Below the pieces are notes generated by a model, which made no database searches, was not told where the DNA came from, and saw only the letters and a list, made by a program, of their open reading frames with translations. Positions 36,501-44,646 of a stretch of 64,000 bases of DNA are shown here, piece by piece. The DNA is from Porodaedalea pini (Eukaryota; Basidiomycota; Agaricomycetes; Hymenochaetales; Hymenochaetaceae), in assembly GCA_002794775.1 (NCBI GenBank), contig NBAY01000057.1, positions 62,001 through 126,000 on the forward strand, read 5' to 3'. A program made the position numbers and the translations under genes. The first letter of the stretch is position 1. Each line of letters opens with the position of its first letter.

Positions 36501-37159
36501 GCGCGTTCTAAGAGGGAAGGAGCGAAGTCGTCTGAGGCGATAATAAGATCAATGATGGTTTTAGACCCAGACGAGCGGTTGAAATAAGTATGTTGGTAAG
36601 GGGGGTTGCAAATAATTAAATGATTCTCATTGATCCAGTCAACGAGAGATGAAGACTGCGAAAACGCGGCAGCTTGTTCTGGGAAAGACCAGAGGTCAGC
36701 ATGACGGTTGAAATCACCTATAAAAATGTTAGAAGGAAGGTCGAGTGAGGGGAAGGGATTCTCGAATTCGTGAAGGGATGGGGAACTGTAGACGTTCCAG
36801 AGTAAAAGAGGAGATAAGTCGCCTTGAAAAATTGAGACGACTATAATATTAGGGGACGTCGAACTCGGAGTGTAGAGCGAGACCCGGTGAATGATGTGGG
36901 GGTGTACCAGCGTACAACACCTGGGTTTCTCGGAAGAAGAAGGTCGGAACGCAATATAAGGTGCAAAGCTGCGTAAATTAAAAACACGGGTACCGGATGA
37001 CGAAAGTTTCGAAGGAAGGATAGAATGAATTGTAGGGATTTCCTGAAAACAGATAATATCAGGGGAAGAATGAGTGGAAGAAAAGGCGCGAAGCAAATAG
37101 TCGTAGGTCGGGATGGAATTGCGAAGATTAAGAGAAAAAACTGAAATAGAGTCCATCAT
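33587..37159 (-). CDS. LINE ORF2: endonuclease - reverse transcriptase - RNase H polyprotein
   Basis: 1190 codons. The N-terminal endonuclease/exonuclease/phosphatase fold carries FQEIP, GDFNRHADLW, TIIDLI and a final DHLPIRF. The reverse transcriptase spans the middle: RAFRPIMLVNTIGKLFEHIL, DIQGFFDNISH as motif A, GVPQGSPLSPLI as motif B, and the catalytic YMDD in LLAYMDDHLLYA. The thumb region has LTWLGVIFSYDLSPKL. The C-terminal RNase H has FTDGS, an EEQEAL segment, VSDSLNC and WLPSHHGVLGNSKADKLAKD, so its acidic residues appear intact. The first of two adjacent ATGs (MMDSIS) is six bases after the ORF1 stop. ORF2 would nick target DNA and copy the element RNA by target-primed reverse transcription. 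Confidence 0.95.
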   Translation of the reverse strand: MMDSISVFSLNLRNSIPTYDYLLRAFSSTHSSPDIICFQEIPTIHSILPSKLSSSGTRVFNLRSFAPYIAFRPSSSEKPRCCTLVHPHIIHRVSLYTPSSTSPNIIVVSIFQGDLSPLLLWNVYSSPSLHEFENPFPSLDLPSNIFIGDFNRHADLWSFPEQAAAFSQSSSLVDWINENHLIICNPPYQHTYFNRSSGSKTIIDLIIASDDFAPSLLERASVSDPSLDLATDHLPIRFAFNVNELTAPQQHPLRSIRFRDLPSFIGEFCDSNSFPFSLTGIESPKALDDLLFSLHSTLSDFATFFLHKRRPQSYFGPNNWWSEACTKLYREHCRNPNPTSKALLDIEITRAKNAFFGSRIQQSDTHSAWRNQYLGMARRRAPIGALCMSNRLFTLTESDKASLFRETFFPPLSHTPEVIPLPALSEFRPIELKDVQAALQGVDREMSPGNSHISYKHLELLIEHRGQFFVDLFSLCLKLGHFPFPFKTSLVTFIPKPKRSDFSVPRAFRPIMLVNTIGKLFEHILFNFLQPFFELNNLLPDAQHGCRKHRSSLSACYALLSTILSQPFLMSGGDNFAEVYRRHRYLITSILTIDIQGFFDNISHNRLLSKLIQSKVHPNIIHVLSGWLRDHPISLSFNNFVSSPFIKPNRGVPQGSPLSPLISIFAAADAITAYNSRFGPHRPLLAYMDDHLLYACSLSIRTNLVRLRNQFQFILLQFQSLGLSIDPDAIELLHILPNHRVATFTFRSFLTDSPSSSNAALSLPNNRVIRPLRHLTWLGVIFSYDLSPKLHFESRANKALSTLHQHSFLFNRTNGAYFQYARLLYFGLICSVAIYGAVLFPESPLLSILQKTQYRFLHLVFNHSINPGVAESFLSCPPLPLFIQSLSQRFLLSYFAHSTHNPIPNQYLVSSILPNITIPKAVSFPTFTPIHSRLIMTPIPSSSQRQYTIRNFNSFFLHPPPYQYFIFTDGSIIPQADGSLNGGHGFVIMHNHQELAVFSSAAHSRSNILFEEQEALIAAMRRISILLSKCFTPIHIHIVSDSLNCIQLIFSNDAQHADFIILFRRLCGIFLALHHEASHITVQWLPSHHGVLGNSKADKLAKDAATNPHHETTLESLPNLKAQVQLDLIRDWKANIINLRGHRSILEPSSFILHPTRSLHPFLKLSPKEEDTSRSSIACCQPHAEHARFA

Positions 37160-37165
37160 AAGTGT

Positions 37166-39400
37166 CTAGAAGGGGGAGCGATAATTGCGACGAGCTGGAC
37201 ACTCCGGTGATCTGGCGCTATGGTTGCCCTGGCAGTTGATGCACAGAGTGAAATGTTCGCATTGCAGGTTGTTAGTTAATGTGCATTGAGCACACTTGGC
37301 GACGTGGACAGCGGTGCGATGCGGTTTGGAGCAGATTGCGCAACGCGCTACTGAACGGCATCTGGAAGCTGGATGTCCCAGGCGATGGCAATTATCGCAC
37401 TGGTTGATGGTTGGACGAGCTCGCATTTCTTCGAGGCGACGGATAACTCCGAATATCGGGACAGACCGATTATTGTGGAGGAAAAAGTGGTCGAAGCAAA
37501 GTCGCGACTCGTCTTTGAGAATGACCGATACGTTGCAATAGTCGCGTTGGTTTAGCCGCTCGATCGAGGACATGTAGCGAGGGGGGAACATGAACTCGTA
37601 ACCTTCAAACTGGGGGAGAGCTGATATCTCGTCGATAAGGTCCTTTTCTGAATAGATTAGTTTGGTGTCCTTGTCATAGACTGGGACACCCGGGATGACC
37701 ATTTTGAATTGTGGTGCGGGAGTAAAGGCCTTAGCACCGCTAATGTTGATAATGCGGTTGAGTTGGGCAACGAGCAAACTGTGTTGGGCGTCAAAATCAG
37801 AACGAATGTTAGTGAAGGCGATTAAAAGATTGCTGTTAGTAGTATATTCCACGTTGAGTATAACGAGATGTTTAAAAAGGGGATTGCCCTTAAGGCCAGC
37901 GCGAACACTGTTTTTGATGGACAAGGTGGATGGGCGGATGGCGAGATCGCTGGGTAAGGAAAAGAAGATGCGTCGAACGTTTTGAACACGAGTGTTGACC
38001 GATCCGTTAGACCGGTTGATAGGTATCATAGAAATTTCCCCATCAGGGTTCTGTTCAGTAGCACGGATCACTTTGGTGGGAGTGAGTTTGGGTTTCTTCT
38101 GGACAGCTTTAGCGTAAGTAACGGTGGTAAACCCATCCCTATCCGTACCAACGGCTTCGACGGGCGGGTAATAAACCTTAGTTTGGGAACCTTTGGGAGC
38201 GTTGTGAGCGGAGTGGGCATAACCATCCGGTGCGATAATGGTGCCTTCCGAGGTCATACGGTATCCAGAACCCGGGATGCGGGTTTTGGCGATGGCAGCT
38301 GCATATTCGGTTTTCCCGTCCTTAGGAGTCTGGACGCGCTGTTTATATACGGGGCCTGGGGGAGGAAACTTGGGGTTGTGTACGAAACGGACACCAATTG
38401 GATCAGGTAGAATTGTGTTCTGTTTTTTAACGTTAGAAGTGGCAGGGACCCAATGCTGGACTGAAGGGGCAGGCACGTCTGAAAGCTGTTTTTCTATTAT
38501 GTTAGTTTTCTCAGAGATGGAAGAAACAACCACAGAAAGATGTTGAATGGAACGGGACATGGCGTGCATAGTATCCATGATTTCTTGGTCACGGATGGTT
38601 TGGCTGTTGACGTAAATATTTTCAAACACGTGTTTAAAAGAGGGTGAATGAATACGAAAGGTAGAATGAAAGGCTTCCAGGCTTTCATTGGCTGAGTTGG
38701 CGAGGCTGGTTTCGTCATCTAATGAGTTTGACTTGTTAATCCAAGATACAAGATTGGATCCAACATTGGCGAGGATGGAGCCGGCGCGGACTGGGTCGTC
38801 GAACCAGGGCTTGTCGGATGACCACGTTGGCTGGGAAATGAGCGTGTTGATGGTGTTGATAGTTTCTTTGGTGAGATCTGCGAAAGATAAGTTGACTTTC
38901 TCGGCGATGGCCGGATCATTCATTTCATCGATATCCTCCATAATGTTGTCGACCTGAGGGGCCTGACTGGTATGTTCATCGGGGATGTACAGATCGTCGT
39001 CCATGGCATCGTCGTCAATTCGGGCGGGGGGCGGGATGGACCTATGTTCTTCCTCCGAGTTCGAACGTTTAAGCGTGTTCTGGGATTCGATATCGGGAGT
39101 CGGGGGAAGGTCCCCTTGTTTACGCAATTTGGCGGCGTGTTCGTCCGCCTCGACATCAGGAGACCATTTAGCCCGATTCGCTTGAACTGTAGCGCATACG
39201 TTGTCATCGTGGTTGTAGGTCTTGTCGCGACCACAAGTGACGCATAACTTGGCGGTTCCGCTGACGCACGAACGACTGTGGTAGGGAAGATCCATTTTAC
39301 ACTCCTCACACTTGGTGGGGTCCTTGGGATTGGCAAGGGAACGAAGAGATTTTGTCTTGTTAAGAGACGCTTTTGCTCTGGTCAACATTTTGTTGTCCAT
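37166..39400 (-). CDS. LINE ORF1: nucleic-acid-binding zinc-knuckle protein
   Basis: 744 codons, the RNA-packaging protein of the retrotransposon. The C-terminus has a CX2CX4HX4C knuckle (CDNCHRLGHPASRC), then CAICSKPHRTAVHVAKC and a CX2CX3HX6C finger (CINCQGNHSARSPEC). A separate Cys/His-rich patch sits near the N-terminus, about residues 31-69 (CEECKMDLPYHSRSC, then CVTCGRDKTYNHDDNVC). The centre is acidic, then predicted helical, then an RRM-like region before the knuckles (VRRIFFSLPSDLAIRPSTLS). The stop TAG is followed by two sense codons and the ORF2 ATG in the same frame. Confidence 0.93.
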   Translation of the reverse strand: MDNKMLTRAKASLNKTKSLRSLANPKDPTKCEECKMDLPYHSRSCVSGTAKLCVTCGRDKTYNHDDNVCATVQANRAKWSPDVEADEHAAKLRKQGDLPPTPDIESQNTLKRSNSEEEHRSIPPPARIDDDAMDDDLYIPDEHTSQAPQVDNIMEDIDEMNDPAIAEKVNLSFADLTKETINTINTLISQPTWSSDKPWFDDPVRAGSILANVGSNLVSWINKSNSLDDETSLANSANESLEAFHSTFRIHSPSFKHVFENIYVNSQTIRDQEIMDTMHAMSRSIQHLSVVVSSISEKTNIIEKQLSDVPAPSVQHWVPATSNVKKQNTILPDPIGVRFVHNPKFPPPGPVYKQRVQTPKDGKTEYAAAIAKTRIPGSGYRMTSEGTIIAPDGYAHSAHNAPKGSQTKVYYPPVEAVGTDRDGFTTVTYAKAVQKKPKLTPTKVIRATEQNPDGEISMIPINRSNGSVNTRVQNVRRIFFSLPSDLAIRPSTLSIKNSVRAGLKGNPLFKHLVILNVEYTTNSNLLIAFTNIRSDFDAQHSLLVAQLNRIINISGAKAFTPAPQFKMVIPGVPVYDKDTKLIYSEKDLIDEISALPQFEGYEFMFPPRYMSSIERLNQRDYCNVSVILKDESRLCFDHFFLHNNRSVPIFGVIRRLEEMRARPTINQCDNCHRLGHPASRCRSVARCAICSKPHRTAVHVAKCAQCTLTNNLQCEHFTLCINCQGNHSARSPECPARRNYRSPF

Positions 39401-39600
39401 AGCGAGTAGGAGATGAGAAATGAGGATGGTTGTACTGTTTTCCCACGGTCGATGATGATGGTAGGAAGCGAAGTAACCTCTAGCTCAAAGGAGAAGGGAC
39501 AATCGAGTCAAGGCCGAACGTCCGAACATTTTTGGCTTGAAGATGAAGAACGGCTTGCATTCATCTACCACCGTCTCTACGCCCGCTGCCTACAGCGAGC
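39401..39600. promoter_or_regulatory. 200-bp head-to-head gap between LINE ORF1 and LYS2
   Basis: The LINE (-) and LYS2 (+) diverge from here. The right part is presumably the remaining LYS2 5' flank and the left part the LINE 5'UTR; the junction is not certain. If the LINE inserted here, the original LYS2 promoter now lies behind the element. Confidence 0.45.
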
Positions 39601-42600
39601 ATGGGTGACGCTCGCCTGCAGCGCGTACTGTCCAGGCTGCAGAATCTGCCCGCAATCGCATTGCCGACCGACTACCCAAGGCCGTCTGGAACCAGCAAGG
39701 TCGTCGAGGCTGTCCAGACCGTCGAACTCAGCGAACAAGTTTCGCTGAGTCTTCTGAAGCTTGCTTTGTTCGAGGAGGACGCAGACAGAGAGGATGAAGA
39801 AGATGCAACTCTGAAGAAGCGGCCATCGGCGTTCCATCTCTTGCTTGCAGCATTCACTGTGCTCCTGCATAGATACACCGGTGATACAGATATCGTAATT
39901 GCCTCGTCCTCAGCTTCTGCAAGCGACCCTTTACTACTCAGACTCTCGGTTGATCCGACGGATCCGTTTTGGGCGATCGTGAGGCGTGTACAGCAGGTGG
40001 AGAAGGAGGCAGAGGAGGACGCCGTGCCGTTCGTAGCTGTCTCAGAGGCACTGAAGACAGACGATAACCGCCCGCTCTTCCGCGTCCGTTTCTTCGACGA
40101 GACAGATGCACCACACGATGAATTCGTGCGGTCAACGAGCTTGACGTCGGATTTGACGATCTCCATCATACGTCCTGCTGTCTCATCGTCCCATGCATCC
40201 CTCGCGCCGCGCATTTCGCTCCGAATCCTGTACAACTCGCTCCTTTTTACGCCCACCCGGATAAGCAGCATCGTCGACCAGCTTTCCGTTCTTCTTCGTA
40301 AGCTGGGCTCCTCTCCGGTTGCAGCCGTAGGCATTATCCCGCTCCTCACGCCATCGCAGCGTGCTCAGTTGCCGGACCCGACAGCGGACCTGCACTGGTG
40401 CGATTTCAAGGGCGCGATCACGGATGTATTCTCGCGAAATGCGCGCGCGCATCCCGAGCGGCCATGTGTTATCCAGTATACGCCCACTCGCGAGCGTATA
40501 GTGCACACTTACAGCGCCATCCACCGCGCTGCGAACATACTTGCGCATCACCTTCTTCAGGGTGGTGTAAAGCGGGAGGAAGTTGTCATGGTATATGCGC
40601 ATCGTAGTGTCGACCTCGTCGTGGCCGTCATGGCCGTCCTCAAGGCCGGTGCGACGTTCTCTGTGATCGACCCTGCGTACCCGCCATCGCGCCAAACGAT
40701 CTACCTCCAGGTCGCGAAGCCGAGAGCGCTTATCGTGCTCAAAGGCGCCGGTATCATTAGTCCAACCGTCCGCGAATTCATCTCCAACGAAGCGAGGATC
40801 CGCGTCGAGGTCCCCGCACTCGAGCTTCTTGCTGACGGGTCCATTGTCGGAGGCACCGTCCCGGGCTCGGCGGAGGACGTTCTGAAAGCGCATGCACACC
40901 TCGCTGACACGGACCCGAATGTTACCATCGGGCCTGACAGCATAGGCACGCTCTCGTTCACGACGGGCAGCACCGGCATCCCGAAGGGCGTTCGGGGCAG
41001 GCATTACAGCCTCACGCACTTCTTCCCCTGGATGGGCGAACACTTTGAGCTGGATAAGAATTCACGCTTCACGATGCTCAGTGGAATCGCGCACGATCCG
41101 ATTCAGCGGGATAGTGAGTTACATGTCCATTTGTATTTTAGTTCGACCTAAGAGCATTGGCAGTGTTCACACCATTATTCCTGGGCGCGTCCCTCCACGT
41201 ACCGACGGCCGAGGATATTGGCACGCCCGGCCGTCTCGCAGAGTGGATGGCGGACAGCGGGGTGACGGTGACACATCTGACACCCGCCATGGGCCAGCTT
41301 CTCTCAGCGCAGGCAACGCGGCAAATCCCCTCACTGCGCGCAGCGTTCTTCGTCGGCGACGTACTCACAAAACGCGACTGCCACCGTCTCCAGGGCCTCG
41401 CGCCGCACGTGCGGATCATCAACATGTACGGCACGACCGAAACGCAGCGGGCGGTGTCCTACTTCCTCATCCCGAGCGTCGCAGAGGATCCGACCTTCCT
41501 CGCAACGCAAAAGGACATCATGCCCGCCGGAGAGGGCATGGTCGACGTGCAACTGCTCGTCGTCAATCGCAATGATCGTACCGTTCCCTGTGCGATCGGC
41601 GAGGTCGGCGAGATCTACGTGCGCTCTGGCGGCCTCGCGGAGGGATACTCCGACCCGGAGGCAACGGCGCAGAAATTCGTTGGGAACTGGTTCTCCGCCG
41701 ACAGCAAGGCGACATGGCCGGATACGATCCTGCACCCTCCCAAGGGCCTCGCCGGCCCCGAGTCGCGCTACTGGAAGGGCGTGCGAGACCGCATGTACCG
41801 CTCAGGCGACCTGGGACGCTATCTGCCGGACGGCGTCGTCGAGTGCACGGGTCGCGCGGACGATCAGGTCAAGATTCGCGGCTTCCGCATCGAGCTGGGC
41901 GAGATCGACACGCACCTGAGCCAGCACCCGCTCATCCGCGAGAACATCACGCTCGTGCGGCGCGACAAGAACGAGGAGAAGACACTCGTGAGCTACTTTG
42001 TGCCGCTGGAGGGCCCGGCGCTGGATGAATATGCGAGCGACGTGCCCGAGGCGGATGGACGCACGCTGTTCTCTGGTATCAGGCGCTACCGCCGTCTCAT
42101 CAAGGATGTTAGGGAGCACTTGAAGAAGAAGCTCCCGAGTTACAGTGTGCCTACTGGTATGTTTTTTTTTTTAAATCCTTAGTTTGCATCCGTTTCTTAC
42201 CGTTTGCCAGTTTTTGTGCCTTTGAACCGCATGCCTCTGAATCCGAACGGAAAGATCGACAAGCCAGCCCTGCCGTTCCCTGACACTGCAGAGGCAGCCA
42301 CCGCCGCGTCTGATTTGCAGCATGGCGCCGACCAAAGCGCCGATCAGGTGTCTCCTACCGAAAAGCAGGTCCAGTCCATCTGGGCCAGCATCCTCACCAG
42401 CGTGCCGCAACCGATCTCGCTCGACGACAGCTTCTTCGATCTCGGGGGCCACTCCATCCTCGCCACGCGGCTCATCTTCGAACTGCGGAAGGCATTCGTC
42501 GTCGACGCGCCGCTCAGCCTCGTCTTCGACTTCCGACGATTCGGGAACAGTCCGCCGAGCTCGACGCGCTTCGCAATTCTGATCTGGGATTGGTGGCGTA

Positions 42601-44163
42601 TAACAACGGAAGCGCGGCGCTGCCTGGCCCGAAGCAGGATACGCTGGACGTCCCCGGGCGGGTGGCTTCCAATAAGAAGGCCGCACCCGTCGTCGAGTAT
42701 GCCAAGGACCTGGAGACGCTGCTTCCGCAGCTTCGGGCAAAATACGACGCGCTGCCGTCCTCCTTCGCGACGCAGCCGCTCACGGTCTTCCTGACAGGCG
42801 CGACCGGATTCCTGGGTGCGTTCGTGCTGCGGGACCTGCTGTCACGGCCCGCCGCACGCGTCGCGAAGGTGATCTGCCACGTCCGGGCGGGGTCGCCCGA
42901 AGAGGGGCTGGAGCGCCTCAGGGCGGGCGCCGTCGATCGCGGGGTGTGGGACGACGCGTGGCTGGAGAGAGCGCGTCTGGACGTCGTCGTGGGCGATCTT
43001 GCGAAAGAGCGCTTTGGGCTCGATTCGCTGACGTGGGATCGCGTCGCGCGCGAGTCCGACGTCGTAGTGCACAATGGCGCGCTGGTGAGTGGACTGGTTG
43101 ATTGATTTATATCTATATCTATATTGAACACGCGGGGGCTATGTAGGTACACTGGGTATATCCGTACGAGAAGCTGCGGGCGGCGAACGTGCTGGCGACG
43201 CTGACGGCGATCGAATTGGCGTGCGCGGGCGGGAAGCAGAAGGCCGTTGTGTTTGTATCGTCGACGGCGACGCTGGAGAGCGCGCACTACGTGCAGCTGT
43301 CGGACCGGCTGGAGGGCGAGGGCGGCGGTGTGCCGGAGAGCGACGACCTCGAGGGCGCACGGACGGCGCTGAAGAGTGGGTACGGGCAGACGAAGTGGGT
43401 TTCGGAGAAGCTGCTGGGCGAGGCGGGGAGGCGGGGCCTGAGAGGGTATGTCGTGCGGCCTGGGTATGTCGTTGGGGACTCGCAGTCTGCTGGTGTGTGC
43501 CTTTTCTTTTCTTTTTTGGTTTGCTACGAGGCGTTATTCTGATGATTTTTTTTATGCGGCTTTAGTTACGAATACGGACGATTTCATTTGGAGATTGGTG
43601 AAGGGCTGCATTCAACTGGGACTCGTGCCCGATATCAATAACACGATCAACATGGTTCCCTGTCGACCACGTCGCGCGCATCGTCTCCCTAGCCGCCCTC
43701 ACCCCGCCCAAACACGACGACGACGACGGTAGCAGCAGCGGCGCTTCCCGTCCTGCACGTAACCGCACGGCCGCTGCCCACATACAACGACCTGTTCTCC
43801 TCGCTTCTGACGTACGGGTACGAAGTCGAGCGGTGCGAGTACGTCGTGTGGCGGCGGCGGCTCGAGCAGCACGTCCTCGCGACGCAGGACAACGCTCTGT
43901 TCCCGCTGCTGCATTTCGTGCTCGACGACCTGCCGACGAGCACGAAGGCGCCGGAGCTGGGCGATGCGAATGCGCGCGCGCTGTTGCGGGAGGCAGGGGT
44001 GCAGGAGAACGCGACGGTGGATAGAGGGCTGGTGGGCTTGTATCTGGCGTGGCTGGTCGAGGCGGGGTTTTTGGCGGTGCCGTGTGCTGCCGAGCCGGCG
44101 GAGAGGCTGCCGAGCTTGCAGGGGAATCTGCGGGCGCGTGCGGTGGGGAGGAGCGGTGCGTAG
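39601..44163 (+). CDS. LYS2: L-2-aminoadipate reductase (LYS2), with three apparent frameshifts
   Basis: Large enzyme that reduces alpha-aminoadipate to its semialdehyde in fungal lysine synthesis; it needs a phosphopantetheine arm added by Lys5. Exons include 39601-41113, 41164-42156 and 42211 onward, with introns near 43086-43147 and 43493-43564. Domains in order: condensation-like N-terminus ([14 protein letters not shown]), adenylation ([13 protein letters not shown] near 40950-40990; [13 protein letters not shown]), carrier ([14 protein letters not shown] near 42437-42475, Ser attachment site), and NADPH reductase ([19 protein letters not shown] near 42785-42842; [11 protein letters not shown] near 43381-43412). 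The C-terminal [12 protein letters not shown] is typical of LYS2. The frame breaks near 42533 (one base missing in FDFPTIRE), at 43661 (one extra T before VDHVARIV) and again between 43700 and 43744. No GT-AG intron fits these. Either it is a pseudogene or the assembly has local errors. Confidence 0.92.
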
Positions 44164-44646
44164 ACGACTGGCCGGGGGGGGGGGGTTGAAAATGCTTTAT
44201 TTTCGAGTCGGGTGTATTCTCGTTGTTGAGTTTGGAGTTTGGAGTTTGAGAGGAAATTGAGAACTTGAATTTGAACTATATAGGAGGCCTTGCTTGACTA
44301 CGAACAATGTAGTCTGACGTGTTTGTTTGTTTGTATCGAGGTCGATTGTATTGTCGTGCTGCTTGGCAAAGGCACACCCGCGAAACCGTGCGAGCGGAAG
44401 ATGAACATGTAATATACTGAAGTGATAAGCTCCCGTCGCTGCGGATATTTCGTCGTCGCAGGAGACGTGCGTGCAGAGCGCATTGACCCACGGATGTTGA
44501 TACATTGCCTTTGAGCGTCAGTATACCGCGCGCTCTTACTAAACCTCCGTTCTGATATGAGATGCTGCTCCCTTTAAACTCCCCCAGCACCCAGTACGTG
44601 CTGCTTCGCGGCTGCGTCAGTGGACACGCTCGACCGCCCGTTCATT
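44164..44646. other. intergenic between LYS2 and the Gly-rich membrane protein
   Basis: LYS2 3' flank, with a poly-G run of about 13 bases near 44174-44186, and the promoter of the next plus-strand gene. No gene seen. Confidence 0.5.

Larger units (their letters stand above)
33587..39400 (-). mobile_element. full-coding-length LINE (non-LTR retrotransposon), Tad1-like
   Basis: Two long uninterrupted ORFs in the order ORF1-ORF2 on the minus strand, with the protein content of the Tad clade: zinc-knuckle ORF1, then apurinic-type endonuclease, reverse transcriptase and RNase H. Coordinates cover only the coding part. The 5'UTR lies at or to the right of 39401. The 3'UTR lies to the left of 33587, in A/G-rich sequence back to about 33200; I see no clear poly-A tail (it would be poly-T here). 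A shared octamer ACCTCTAG near 33183 and 39475 is a possible target duplication but could be chance. Both ORFs lack internal stops, so the copy is young or still active. Confidence 0.92.

Noticed and set aside
43662..43692. A mini-intron to repair the LYS2 frame
   Set aside because: It would be about 31 bp, below fungal intron size, and would remove the conserved VDHVARIV segment.
39601..44163. LYS2 as an NRPS-like member of the secondary-metabolite cluster
   Set aside because: The N-terminal [14 protein letters not shown], the YGQTKW reductase and the C-terminal [10 protein letters not shown] region are those of lysine-pathway aminoadipate reductase.
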